A DNA stretch of 64,000 nt, from NCBI RefSeq assembly GCF_016862955.1, contig NZ_BONY01000014.1, forward strand, positions 113,920 to 177,919. The letters run 5' to 3'. Every line of letters begins with the position of its first letter. Within the stretch, counting starts at the first letter, position 1. A program made the position numbers and the translations under genes. The DNA is from Rhizocola hellebori. Lineage in GTDB: Bacteria > Actinomycetota > Actinomycetes > Mycobacteriales > Micromonosporaceae. A model generated the notes under the pieces. The model did not search any database. It was not told the DNA's origin and saw nothing but the letters and a program-made list of their open reading frames with translations. This document shows, piece by piece, positions 56,138 to 64,000 of this stretch.

Positions 56138-56791
56138 GTGAACGAGTCTGTGAAGGCAGGTCTGGTCGCCGTGTCGGTGGCGGCTTCGGGCGTGTTGCTG
56201 GGTTTGGTCTGGTACCTGGTGGCCCCGCCCCTGCCCCTGATGAAGGTGGACGGCGACCGTCTCGCCTTCGTCAGCCCCGAGCCGGAGCAGCCGGTGGCCG
56301 CCGACGGCTGGTTCACCATCCTCGGCTTCGCCTTCGGGATCATCGCCGCGGTGCTGGTGTGGGTGCTGGTAAGGCGGGTGCGCGGCCCGCTTCAGCTGGC
56401 CGCGCTCACCTTCGGCGCGCTCGGTGCCGGTTATGTCGCGTTTCTCGTCGGCACCAACATCAACACCTCGTTCCCGGAGCGGCGTGCCCAAGCGGAGGTC
56501 AACGAGATCATCGAACGCCCGGCGGAGCTGTCGGCCGCGAACATGCGCGTGTGTCTTCCCCTATCGGACAGATGCTTCAGCGTGCGCAGCGGCAACCTGC
56601 TGGTGCCCGCGCTCGGGTCGGTCGTCGGCTATTCGCTGCTCGCCGGCTGGTCGAGCTGGCCCAGCCTGCGCCGCGAAGAGGAGGAGGCCGAGCGCCTCAG
56701 TTTTGAGATGGCGCAGGACCAAGCTGAGACAGGGTCGCCGGAACCGCCCGAATCTCCCGGACCAGAGAGGTCTCCCGGCCCAGCAGCTTGA
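56138..56791 (+). CDS. DUF2567-like membrane protein
   Basis: The 217-residue protein has about four membrane segments (residues about 7-28, 57-79, 85-105 and 153-172) and a Glu/Pro/Ser-rich C-terminal tail. It resembles actinobacterial DUF2567 proteins of unknown function. The last 95 nt overlap the 3' end of the convergent Lon-domain gene, so the tail is encoded opposite the other gene's C-terminus. Confidence 0.6.
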   Translation: MNESVKAGLVAVSVAASGVLLGLVWYLVAPPLPLMKVDGDRLAFVSPEPEQPVAADGWFTILGFAFGIIAAVLVWVLVRRVRGPLQLAALTFGALGAGYVAFLVGTNINTSFPERRAQAEVNEIIERPAELSAANMRVCLPLSDRCFSVRSGNLLVPALGSVVGYSLLAGWSSWPSLRREEEEAERLSFEMAQDQAETGSPEPPESPGPERSPGPAA

Positions 56792-57380
56792 GCTCGGCTC
56801 GAAGCCGGCTCGCCGGGTCTGGCGCACTCAGCAGCGCCTGGCGATCGGCCACGGTCAGCGATGCGGTGGCGGCTACCAGGTGTGACAGCACCACCGGGTC
56901 CTCTGGCAGCTGGTCTTCGGGGCCGCCGCGCAGCACCGACAGGTATTCGCGGAAGGCCGAAAGCACCCGCGGCGCCAGATTGTCGGCAATGTCGTCGGCG
57001 GGCGGCTCGGGCAGCCACTCCACTCCAGCCACCGGATAGGGGTGCGGGCTGGGCACGAAACCGGTGATCCGGAAGCGGCGTGCGCCCACGGTGACGATGT
57101 CGAAGCGGCCGTCCGGATGCTCGGTGATCTGCCGAACCTGCGCGACGCAGCCGACCTCGTGCACCACGACCTCGGAGGTCGAGATCCCTTCGGTGGGCGG
57201 GGGCATGACCTCAAGCCCACGGTCGATCGCCACCACGCCGAACTCGCGAGGCGTGCCGTCGGGCAGATCGCGCAGGTAGCGCACCAGGGCCCGCCAGCGG
57301 TCCTCGAAAATGTGCAGCGGCAGCACAAGGCCAGGGAAGAGCACCGTCCCCAGCGGGAAGAGTGGCAGTGTGCCGGTCAC
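56697..57380 (-). CDS. Lon N-terminal (substrate-binding) domain protein
   Basis: The 227-residue protein starts [16 protein letters not shown] after the GTG, matching the LAN domain of Lon, with [13 protein letters not shown] and [11 protein letters not shown] later. No ATPase or protease domain follows, so it is a stand-alone LAN protein. Its function is unknown. The GTG lies 7 nt after a -10 box. It is divergent from hisD and convergent with DUF2567. Confidence 0.8.
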   Translation of the reverse strand: MTGTLPLFPLGTVLFPGLVLPLHIFEDRWRALVRYLRDLPDGTPREFGVVAIDRGLEVMPPPTEGISTSEVVVHEVGCVAQVRQITEHPDGRFDIVTVGARRFRITGFVPSPHPYPVAGVEWLPEPPADDIADNLAPRVLSAFREYLSVLRGGPEDQLPEDPVVLSHLVAATASLTVADRQALLSAPDPASRLRAELKLLGRETSLVREIRAVPATLSQLGPAPSQN

Positions 57381-57387
57381 ACTTGCG

Positions 57388-57393
57388 AGACTA
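57388..57393 (-). promoter_or_regulatory. Candidate -10 box (TAGTCT), leaderless start of the Lon-domain gene
   Basis: On the minus strand TAGTCT ends 7 nt before the GTG at 57380, with no Shine-Dalgarno sequence between. Confidence 0.45.
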
Positions 57394-57440
57394 CTGTCCC
57401 ATCGACTGGGCTCCCCGCAGGCGGCGCTTCCTGGCCGAAC

Positions 57441-57446
57441 TAGACT
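57441..57446 (+). promoter_or_regulatory. Candidate -10 box (TAGACT), leaderless start of hisD
   Basis: TAGACT ends 7 nt before the hisD GTG at 57454. No histidine-rich leader peptide or attenuator lies between this box and hisD. Confidence 0.5.
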
Positions 57447-57453
57447 TTCACGA

Positions 57454-58728
57454 GTGTTGAACCGCATTGATCTCCGCACGTCGATGGTCGACCCCCGTAA
57501 GCTGCTGCCCCGTGCCCAGATGGACGTTTCCCATGCGGTCGAGCAGATCCGGCCGGTGGTGGAGGCGATCGCGCAGCATGGCAGATCGGCGGTCATCGAG
57601 GCGACCACGCGGTTCGATGGCGTGGTGCTTTCCCAGTTGCGGGTCGCTGACGTCGACGGCGAGCTGGAGCCCGAGGTGGAAGCCGCGCTGATGGAAGCCA
57701 TCGCCCGGGTGCGCAAGGTTCACGAGGACCAGCGCCGGGTGGAGGTCACCACCCAGGTGGTGCCGGGCGGCACGGTGACCGAGCGCTGGGTTCCGGTGCG
57801 GCGGGTCGGGCTCTATGTCCCGGGTGGCCTGGCCATGTACCCGTCAACTGTGATCATGAATGTGGTTCCGGCGCAGATCGCCGGCGTGGAGCAGCTGGTG
57901 GTGTGCAGCCCGCCGCAGAAGGAGACGGGCCGGCCCGATGCCCGGGTGCTGGCCGTCTGCAAGCTGCTCGGCGTCGACGAGGTCTACGCCGTCGGCGGCG
58001 CCCAGGCCGTGGCGATGCTCGCCTACGGCACCGACGAGTGCGAGCCGGTCGACATGATCACCGGGCCGGGCAACGTGTGGGTGACAGCGGCCAAACGCCT
58101 GGTGCGTGGCGTGGTGGGCATCGACGCCGAGGCAGGCCCGACCGAGATCGCGATCCTGGCCGACGACACGGCTGACCCGCGTCACGTCGCGGCAGACCTG
58201 ATCAGCCAGGCCGAGCACGACCCGCTCGCGGCCAGCGTGCTGGTGACCTCCTCGGTGGGCCTGGCCGACGCGGTGGATGGGATGCTGCCCGAGATGGTCA
58301 CCGCGACCAAGCACAGCGAGCGGATCACCGCCGCGCTGCACGGGCCGCAGTCCGGGGTGGTCCTGGTCTCCGACATGGAGCAGGGACTGCAGGTGGTCGA
58401 CGCCTATGCGGCGGAGCACCTGGAGATCCAGGCTCGCGACGCTCGTGCCCTGGCGCTGCGGGTGCGCAACGCGGGGGCCATCTTCGTCGGGGCGTATTCG
58501 CCTGTGTCCCTTGGGGATTACTGTGCCGGCTCGAACCATGTGCTGCCGACGGGCGGGTGCGCGCGGCACTCCAGCGGGCTGAGCGTGCAGACCTTCCTGC
58601 GCGGAGTGCACCTGATCGAGTACAACGAGCAAGCCTTGCGCGAAGTCTCCGGGCATGTGGTGACACTGGCCAATGTGGAGGATCTGCCCGCCCACGGCGA
58701 GGCTGTCTCGGCGAGGTTCCACTCATGA
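57454..58728 (+). CDS. hisD: Histidinol dehydrogenase
   Basis: The 424-residue enzyme has the HisD landmarks GLYVPGG (residues about 117-123), the TGPGN motif, [14 protein letters not shown] [15 protein letters not shown] and the zinc-region [17 protein letters not shown]. It oxidises histidinol to histidine in two NAD-dependent steps. The GTG start lies 7 nt after a -10 box; TTG 57457 is adjacent. It is the first gene of the his operon, and the stop overlaps hisC by 4 nt. Confidence 0.95.
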   Translation: MLNRIDLRTSMVDPRKLLPRAQMDVSHAVEQIRPVVEAIAQHGRSAVIEATTRFDGVVLSQLRVADVDGELEPEVEAALMEAIARVRKVHEDQRRVEVTTQVVPGGTVTERWVPVRRVGLYVPGGLAMYPSTVIMNVVPAQIAGVEQLVVCSPPQKETGRPDARVLAVCKLLGVDEVYAVGGAQAVAMLAYGTDECEPVDMITGPGNVWVTAAKRLVRGVVGIDAEAGPTEIAILADDTADPRHVAADLISQAEHDPLAASVLVTSSVGLADAVDGMLPEMVTATKHSERITAALHGPQSGVVLVSDMEQGLQVVDAYAAEHLEIQARDARALALRVRNAGAIFVGAYSPVSLGDYCAGSNHVLPTGGCARHSSGLSVQTFLRGVHLIEYNEQALREVSGHVVTLANVEDLPAHGEAVSARFHS

Positions 58729-59780
58729 GCGAGTTCTTGCGGGAAGAGTTGAAGGGGCGCACCGCTTACGGGGCGCCTCAGCTCGACGTCCCGGTGCGGC
58801 TCAACACCAACGAAAACTCCTATCCACTGCCCGAGGTGGTGGCACAGGCCGTAGAGAAGGCGCTGTCCGACGAGATTCGCGGGCTCAACCGCTATCCCGA
58901 TCGTGATGCGGTCGGCTTGCGCACAGACCTTGCCGCCTACCTTGGCCTGCGCGCCGAACAGGTCTGGGCGGCCAACGGCTCCAACGAAATCCAGCAGCAG
59001 CTGCTGCAGGCCTTCGCCGGGGCGGGGCGGGCGGCGCTCGGGTTCGGTCCGGCTTACTCGATGCATCCTTTGCTTTGTTTGGGTACGGCGACCAGCTTCA
59101 TCGACGCAGGGCGCGGCGAGGATTTCGGGCTGACCGCCGGCCACGCGGTCGATGCGGTGAGACGGCACCGGCCGGACGTGACGTTGCTGTGTTCGCCGAA
59201 CAATCCCACCGGCACGGCGCTCTCGCTCGACATCGTGGAGGCGGTGCTGGCACAGAAGCAGGGGCTGGTGGTGGTGGACGAGGCCTACGCGGAATTCCGG
59301 CGCGAGGGCACGCCCAGCGCGCTGTCGCTGCTGGAAACCCATGACCGGCTGATCGTGACCCGTACCATGAGCAAAGCCTTCGCCTTTGCCGGGGCACGCG
59401 TGGGTTACCTGGCCGCGCATCCTTCGATCATCGAGGCGGTGCAGCTGGTCCGCCTGCCCTACCACCTCTCCGCGCTGACCCAGGCCGCGGCCCGGGCCGC
59501 GTTGGCCCACGCCGATGTGCTGCTGGGCACTGTGGAGGCGATCAAGCAGCAGCGCGACCTGATCGTGTCCAGCCTGCGTGAAATGGGTTGGCAGGTGGCC
59601 GACTCCGACGCTAATTTCGTGCTCTTCGGGCGTTTCCCAGACCAGAAGACGGCCTGGCGCCGCCTTTTGGATCAGGGTGTCTTGGTGCGCGATGTGGGTC
59701 TGGACGGATGGCTGCGGGTCACGGCGGGCACCCCGGCCGAAACAGCGGCGTTTTTGAAGGCGATGAAGGAGATCCGATGA
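58725..59780 (+). CDS. hisC: Histidinol-phosphate aminotransferase
   Basis: The 351-residue PLP enzyme has Lys217 in [14 protein letters not shown] and the substrate-site motif LNTNENSYP near residue 26. It makes histidinol phosphate from imidazole-acetol phosphate with glutamate. Both ends overlap neighbours by 4 nt. Confidence 0.94.
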   Translation: MSEFLREELKGRTAYGAPQLDVPVRLNTNENSYPLPEVVAQAVEKALSDEIRGLNRYPDRDAVGLRTDLAAYLGLRAEQVWAANGSNEIQQQLLQAFAGAGRAALGFGPAYSMHPLLCLGTATSFIDAGRGEDFGLTAGHAVDAVRRHRPDVTLLCSPNNPTGTALSLDIVEAVLAQKQGLVVVDEAYAEFRREGTPSALSLLETHDRLIVTRTMSKAFAFAGARVGYLAAHPSIIEAVQLVRLPYHLSALTQAAARAALAHADVLLGTVEAIKQQRDLIVSSLREMGWQVADSDANFVLFGRFPDQKTAWRRLLDQGVLVRDVGLDGWLRVTAGTPAETAAFLKAMKEIR

Positions 59781-60382
59781 AGAGGACCGGAAGGGTCGAA
59801 AGGACCACCAAGGAAACCTCCGTGAAGGTCGAGATCCACCTCGACGGCACGGGCCAGGCCAGCATCAGCACCGGCATTGGCTTCTTCGACCACATGCTGC
59901 ACCAGATCGCCCGGCACGGCGGCTTCGATCTGACCGTGCACACCTCCGGCGACCTCGAAATCGACGCGCATCACACCATGGAGGACACCGCGCTCGCGCT
60001 GGGCGAAGCCTTCGCGCAAGCCCTGGGGGACAAGGCGGGCATCCGCCGCTACGGCGACGCGGTGATTCCCATGGACGAGGTGCTGGTACAGGCGGCCGTC
60101 GACCTTTCCGGACGGCCCTACACCGTGCACGAGGAGCCGGCCGACCTCGCTCCCTACATCGGGCCGGTCTATCCCACCTCGATGACCCGGCACATCTTCG
60201 AGTCATTCGGCCAGACGGCCCGAATCACCTTGCACGTCAACGTTTTGCGCGCCGCCCGGCCCGGCCAGCGGCCCGACGCCCACCATGTGGTGGAGGGGCA
60301 GTTCAAAGCCGTGGCCCGGGCGCTGCGCGACGCGGTCCGGGTTGAGGGCACAGCCATCCCGTCCACCAAAGGCGTGCTGTGA
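59777..60382 (+). CDS. hisB: Imidazoleglycerol-phosphate dehydratase
   Basis: The 201-residue manganese enzyme carries the metal-binding motifs DAHHTMED (residues about 73-80) and DAHHVVEG near the C-terminus, and FFDHMLHQIARHGG. It dehydrates imidazoleglycerol phosphate. It is a single-domain HisB without the phosphatase found in enterobacteria. The ATG overlaps hisC. Confidence 0.95.
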   Translation: MKRTGRVERTTKETSVKVEIHLDGTGQASISTGIGFFDHMLHQIARHGGFDLTVHTSGDLEIDAHHTMEDTALALGEAFAQALGDKAGIRRYGDAVIPMDEVLVQAAVDLSGRPYTVHEEPADLAPYIGPVYPTSMTRHIFESFGQTARITLHVNVLRAARPGQRPDAHHVVEGQFKAVARALRDAVRVEGTAIPSTKGVL

Positions 60383-61005
60383 CCAGCGTGGTGGTGCTCG
60401 ACTACGGGTCGGGAAACCTGCGGTCGGCCGAGCGGGCGCTGGCGGTGACGGGCGCCGAGGTGGTGGTGACCACCGATCTGGAGCGGGCTGCCAGCGCCGA
60501 TGGGCTTGTCGTGCCGGGGGTTGGCGCGTTCGCCGCCTGCATGGCCGGGATAGACCGGGCCGGCGCCGGGCCGGTGATCGCGGCGCGGGTGGCCGAAGGG
60601 CGCCCGGTGCTGGGAATCTGTGTCGGGGCACAGATCATGTTCGACTCCGGAGATGAGCACGGGGTGGTCACCAAAGGGCTCGGTCTGCTGCCTGGCGCGG
60701 TGACCAGGCTGGCCGCGACGAGGGTGCCGCACATGGGCTGGAACACCCTCGACCACCCGGCCGAATCGGAGCTGTTTGAAGGGGTACCGGCCGATGCGCG
60801 GGCCTATTTCGTGCACTCCTACGCGGTGACCCCCAACGCCGACCTCGATGGGGTGGCGATCGTGACGACCTCCACCCACGAGCGGGCCACCTTCGTGGCC
60901 GCCGCTGAGCGGGGCGCACTGGCCGTGGCCCAGTTCCATCCCGAGAAGTCCGCAGCGGTGGGCGCCATCATCCTGAAGAACTGGGTGGGGCTGCTTCGTG
61001 GCTAA
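60379..61005 (+). CDS. hisH: Imidazole glycerol phosphate synthase, glutaminase subunit
   Basis: The 208-residue class I amidotransferase has nucleophile Cys81 in GICVGAQ and the His187-Pro-Glu189 pair in QFHPEKS. It supplies ammonia to HisF, which is not in this window and must lie elsewhere or beyond the edge. The GTG overlaps hisB by 4 nt. Confidence 0.94.
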   Translation: MTSVVVLDYGSGNLRSAERALAVTGAEVVVTTDLERAASADGLVVPGVGAFAACMAGIDRAGAGPVIAARVAEGRPVLGICVGAQIMFDSGDEHGVVTKGLGLLPGAVTRLAATRVPHMGWNTLDHPAESELFEGVPADARAYFVHSYAVTPNADLDGVAIVTTSTHERATFVAAAERGALAVAQFHPEKSAAVGAIILKNWVGLLRG

Positions 61006-61330
61006 GCAACGGGCGATGCGCCGCGCCGAAAGGGAAGCGGCGCACCGCAAGCTGATGGAGAAGCGGGAAAGGCAGGAGGCCAGGCGCCGGGCGCGGCGAG
61101 CCCTGCTGCGAAAGGCGACCTTGCACGAGTTGCGCCAGCGCAACACCGGGACGCTTTTCGCCAGGCGCAACCGGGCCCAGCGGGCCATCGTTGGGCTCTT
61201 CGCGGTGGTGGCCCTGGTCCTTATCTGGCAACTGGTTCACTCGCTGGCCCTGCAGATCGCCCTGACCGCGCTGCTGGCGCTTTCGCTGCCCGTGTTGATG
61301 ATCGTCGCGTTTGACAAAAGGAGCACCTGA
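60998..61330 (+). CDS. Small basic membrane protein in the his operon
   Basis: The 110-residue protein has a strongly basic, Arg/Glu-rich N-terminal helix (about 60 residues) and two membrane segments (about 63-82 and 85-102). It overlaps hisH by 8 nt and ends 1 nt before priA, so it is co-translated with them. I recognise no function; genes of this kind recur between hisH and priA in actinomycetes as far as I recall. Confidence 0.6.
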   Translation: MAKQRAMRRAEREAAHRKLMEKRERQEARRRARRALLRKATLHELRQRNTGTLFARRNRAQRAIVGLFAVVALVLIWQLVHSLALQIALTALLALSLPVLMIVAFDKRST

Positions 61331-61331
61331 T

Positions 61332-62066
61332 ATGGCGCTGGTTCTGCTGCCCGCCGTCGATGTGGCCAACGGGCAGGCGGTGCGGCTTGTCCAGGGCGAC
61401 GCCGCGCGCGAAACCGTCTACGGCGAACCGCTTGCGGCGGCGCTCGACTTTCAGGCGGCCGGGGCGGAGTGGATCCATCTCGTCGATCTCGATGCCGCCT
61501 TCGGCCGCGGCTCCAACGCCGCGCTGCTGGCCGAGGTGATCGGCCGGCTCGACGTGAACGTGGAGCTTTCCGGCGGCATCCGCGACGATGCGTCGCTGAC
61601 CGCCGCGCTGGCCACCGGCGCGGCGCGGGTCAACATCGGGACGGCCGCGCTGGAGGACCCGGTGTGGTGTGACCGGGTGGTCGGCGAATACGGCGAGCGC
61701 GTGGCGATAGGGCTCGATGTGCGGGGGCGCACCCTTTCCGCCCGCGGCTGGACCCGTGACGGCGGCGACCTTTTCGAGGTTCTGGAAAGGCTGAACAAGG
61801 CGGGGTGTTCGCGTTACGTGGTGACCGACATCAACAAGGACGGCATGATGCTGGGGCCGAACCTGCAGATGTTGCGCGATGTCTGCGCCGCCACCAAAGC
61901 GCCCATCATCGCCTCCGGCGGAGTGTCCACATTGGACGATCTGCGGGCCTTGACCGAGCTGGAAAGCGATGGCGTGGAAGGGGTTATCACCGGGAAGGCG
62001 ATCTATGCGGGCGCGTTCACGGTTTCGCAGGCACTGGACGTGCTGCGCTCACCCACGCGTTCTTGA
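61332..62066 (+). CDS. priA: PriA-type HisA (phosphoribosyl isomerase A)
   Basis: The 244-residue TIM barrel has the catalytic aspartates Asp10 in LLPAVDV and Asp170 in DINKDG, and the phosphate-binding ELSGGIRDD and [10 protein letters not shown] loops. Actinobacterial PriA isomerises both ProFAR (histidine path) and phosphoribosyl anthranilate (tryptophan path) where trpF is lost; whether that holds here needs the rest of the genome. AAAGGAG at 61317-61323 sets ATG 61332. Its last 50 nt overlap the convergent lysR gene. Confidence 0.9.
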   Translation: MALVLLPAVDVANGQAVRLVQGDAARETVYGEPLAAALDFQAAGAEWIHLVDLDAAFGRGSNAALLAEVIGRLDVNVELSGGIRDDASLTAALATGAARVNIGTAALEDPVWCDRVVGEYGERVAIGLDVRGRTLSARGWTRDGGDLFEVLERLNKAGCSRYVVTDINKDGMMLGPNLQMLRDVCAATKAPIIASGGVSTLDDLRALTELESDGVEGVITGKAIYAGAFTVSQALDVLRSPTRS

Positions 62067-62928
62067 GCGCTTCGACGGTAGCCGACACGGCGGGGCGGGC
62101 GGCCGAACTGGTGCGCCAGGCGACCATCACCCGCCTGGTCGGCATCGGGGTCACCTCGATCGCGCGCACTCCGGCGAGCAGCGATCTGCGTGCCAGCCGG
62201 GGAATCAGCGCCACGCCGAGCTCGGCGGCGATCAGCGTCATCTGGGTCTCGAACTCGCCGACCAGATAGTCGGCCGTGATTCCCGGCAGCACCCGCACAA
62301 GCCAATCGTGGCAAATGGTGCCGGGCGGGGAGGCGATCCAGCGCTCGCCCCGCGCCTCCTCCAGGCTCACGCTCTGCCTTGCGGCCAGCCGGTGCGAGTC
62401 GGCCACGATGAGGTCGACAGTGTCGAAACCCAGGTCCACACAGGACATTCCGTCGGGCAGGTGCAGCCCCACCTCCGGCCAGTCATCAAGCACCGCAACG
62501 TCCACGGCCCCGCGCGCCAGCGCCGCCATCGCCTCGTAGGGGTTCGTCTCGATCAAAGAGGTGGCCAGCTGCGGGTGCTGCTCATGCAATGCGGCGAGCG
62601 CGGAGGGCAGCAGGGCGCGGCAGCCGGTGGCGAAAGAGGCGATGGTGACCCGTCCGGTGACCGTCTGCTGGTGCGCGGCGAGCGCGGCCGTCGCCTGTTC
62701 CACCTGATCGAGAATCGCCACCGCCGACGCGGCGAGCAGCCTTCCCGCGTCGGTAAGGCGGAGCCCGCGGCCGTCCTTTTCGGCCAGCACCGTGGCAGTT
62801 TCGCGCTCGAGCTTGGCGAGCTGCTGTGAGATAGCTGACGGCGTGCAGTGCAGCGCGACGGCCGCAGCATTGACACTGCCGAATTTGGCCAGCGCATCGA
62901 GGGCGCGCAACCGGCTCAGCTCAATCAT
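62017..62928 (-). CDS. LysR-family transcriptional regulator
   Basis: The 303-residue protein has the N-terminal winged helix ([26 protein letters not shown], residues about 16-41) and a substrate-binding domain of the LysR type. It probably controls the divergent EamA transporter, the usual arrangement for LysR pairs. The ATG follows a -10 box by 6 nt. The 3' end overlaps priA by 50 nt. Confidence 0.85.
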   Translation of the reverse strand: MIELSRLRALDALAKFGSVNAAAVALHCTPSAISQQLAKLERETATVLAEKDGRGLRLTDAGRLLAASAVAILDQVEQATAALAAHQQTVTGRVTIASFATGCRALLPSALAALHEQHPQLATSLIETNPYEAMAALARGAVDVAVLDDWPEVGLHLPDGMSCVDLGFDTVDLIVADSHRLAARQSVSLEEARGERWIASPPGTICHDWLVRVLPGITADYLVGEFETQMTLIAAELGVALIPRLARRSLLAGVRAIEVTPMPTRRVMVAWRTSSAARPAVSATVEALKNAWVSAARPVPAKP

Positions 62929-62934
62929 GAAGCG

Positions 62935-62940
62935 ATACTA
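62935..62940 (-). promoter_or_regulatory. Candidate -10 box (TAGTAT), leaderless start of lysR
   Basis: On the minus strand TAGTAT ends 6 nt before the ATG at 62928. The 56-bp gap to the EamA gene is unusually AT-rich and likely holds the LysR operator. Confidence 0.5.
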
Positions 62941-62984
62941 CACGGTTTCATTAGCAATATTTTCTGGTACTTCATCGTCGCGCG

Positions 62985-64000
62985 ATGAACCATGAGGTCA
63001 TGCGACCAAGGGACATAGCGGCAGCCATAGCGGTCATGGCGATCTGGGGAATCAACTTCGTGGCCATCGATATCGGCCTGGACCGGATGCCCCCGCTGCT
63101 GTTCTGCGCGCTCCGCTTCGCGCTTGCCGCTTTCCCCGCCGTGCTCTTCGTCGGCAAGCCGCAAGTTGCGTGGAAGTGGGTCATCGGAGTCGGGCTCATG
63201 CTGGGCGTGGTGAAGTTCGCCTTCCTGTTCGGTGGCATGGCCGCCGGTATGCCGGCCGGGCTCTCCTCGCTGGTGCTGCAGAGCCAGGCCGTGTTCACGC
63301 TCGTGTTCGCCTTCACCCTGCTTCGCGAGCGCCCCTCGCGCCGGCAGTGGATCGGCACCGGCGTGGCCGCCCTCGGCATCGTGCTGGTGGCGTTGCGCTT
63401 CGGCGCAGGCGGGCCGTTCGGCGCCTTCCTGCTCGTGGTGGGTGCGGGCGCGGCCTGGGGACTGTCCAATATGGCCATGCGCCGGGCCGCCCCACCCGAC
63501 ATGCTCAAGTTCATGGTGTGGGTGTCGGCGGTGGCCACCCTCCCGCTCGTGGCGCTTTCCCTTGTCCTGGAAGGCCCGCCACACCTCGACCTCGACCTCG
63601 CCGGGATAGGCGCGCTCGTCTACATCGCCTACATCTCGACGCTGGCCGGGTTCGCCGTCTGGGGCTCGCTCATCCGCCGCTACACCGCCGCGACCGTCGC
63701 GCCCTTCTCCATGTTCGTCCCGTTCTTCGGCATCGCCTCGGCGACACTGTTCCTCGGCGAGCAAATCCACGCCACCGACCTCATAGCCGGCCTCCTAGTG
63801 GTGGGCGGCGTCCTCTACGGCGCCCGCACCCCTTCAGCACCCGCCACCGCTCCCCCCGCCATTCCCGCCGACGCGCCTGCTGCCGCCTCCGCGATCACCC
63901 CCGCCCGCACCCCTTCAGCACCCGCCACCGCGTCTGCCTCCATTCCCGCCGACGCGCCTGCTGCCGCCTCTGCGGCCACTCCCGCTCGCACCCCTTCAGC
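62985..64000 (+). CDS. EamA/DMT-family transporter with repetitive C-terminal tail (runs off the edge)
   Basis: The frame is open from ATG 62985 (or ATG 63000) to the end of the window. About ten membrane segments follow in EamA fashion, with LQSQAVFTLVFAF in the middle of the first half, WGLSNMAMRRA and the closing FGIASATLFLGEQIHATDLIAGLLVVGG. From about residue 278 the protein continues in an Ala/Pro-rich tail of 27-residue repeats (ARTPSAPAT..., IPADAPAAASA). Members export amino acids or other metabolites. The gene has no stop inside the window and is divergent from lysR. Confidence 0.85.
   Translation, partial: MNHEVMRPRDIAAAIAVMAIWGINFVAIDIGLDRMPPLLFCALRFALAAFPAVLFVGKPQVAWKWVIGVGLMLGVVKFAFLFGGMAAGMPAGLSSLVLQSQAVFTLVFAFTLLRERPSRRQWIGTGVAALGIVLVALRFGAGGPFGAFLLVVGAGAAWGLSNMAMRRAAPPDMLKFMVWVSAVATLPLVALSLVLEGPPHLDLDLAGIGALVYIAYISTLAGFAVWGSLIRRYTAATVAPFSMFVPFFGIASATLFLGEQIHATDLIAGLLVVGGVLYGARTPSAPATAPPAIPADAPAAASAITPARTPSAPATASASIPADAPAAASAATPARTPS
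63822..64000 (+). repeat. 81-bp in-frame tandem repeat in the EamA gene
   Basis: Units begin at 63822, 63903 and 63984, each starting with codons for ARTPSA. The first two full units differ at roughly ten positions. The third is cut by the window edge, so the copy number is unknown. Confidence 0.85.

Overview
The window is GC-rich (about two-thirds G+C by eye), densely packed bacterial DNA from an actinomycete. The evidence is an actinobacterial division and cell-wall (dcw) cluster that includes murC, sepF, yggT and divIVA, a PriA-type HisA, a DUF3040 protein, a TgpA/DUF58/MoxR module, frequent GTG and TTG starts, and many start codons that sit 6-7 nt after a TAnnnT -10 box, which suggests leaderless mRNAs. 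The family content fits a Streptosporangiales-like or other Streptomyces-related lineage; the genus cannot be read from this sequence. No tRNA, rRNA, CRISPR array, transposase or phage gene was found.

Layout. 1-8000 (+): the end of a CapA-like gene, a PAC2 protein, an AEC transporter, a secreted S1 protease, a PASTA lipoprotein, a methyltransferase, a phosphodiesterase, dinB and DUF3040. 8009-8537: a gene-poor stretch with imperfect direct repeats and a long hairpin. 8538-13359 (-): moxR, DUF58 and tgpA. 13530-16496 (+): leuS behind a leucine leader peptide and transcription attenuator. 16612-26000: single genes of mixed role (DUF3800, Tat-exported amine oxidase, patatin, NB-ARC/TPR regulator divergent from a secreted discoidin-domain protein, a TVP38 membrane protein) and then gatD and murT (-). 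27347-45582 (+): the dcw cluster, mraZ, rsmH, ftsL, ftsI, murE, murF, mraY, murD, ftsW, murG, murC, ftsQ, ftsZ, yggS, sepF, yggT, divIVA. 45666-56791 (+): a membrane protein, DUF167, a cation/proton antiporter, a DksA-type zinc finger, lspA, rluD, a membrane-anchored protein, a ParA-like ATPase, dnaE and DUF2567. 56697-57380 (-): a Lon N-terminal-domain protein. 57454-62066 (+): hisD, hisC, hisB, hisH, a small membrane protein and priA. The right edge holds a LysR regulator (-) divergent from an EamA transporter whose repetitive C-terminus runs off the window.

How the genes work together. The dcw genes make lipid II (murE, murF, mraY, murD, murG, murC), amidate it (murT/gatD, divergent from mraZ), cross-link it at the septum (ftsI, ftsW, ftsL, ftsQ) and organise division and polar growth (ftsZ, sepF, divIVA). 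Six consecutive 4-nt overlaps couple ftsI through murG. Regulatory RNA or DNA elements are visible at leuS (attenuator), mraZ (TGGNG operator repeats), rsmH (a structured leader resembling the mraW RNA motif), ftsZ (a TTGACA promoter), sepF (GGTGTGGT repeats) and the NB-ARC/discoidin divergent region (GTTCA repeats at 10-bp period).
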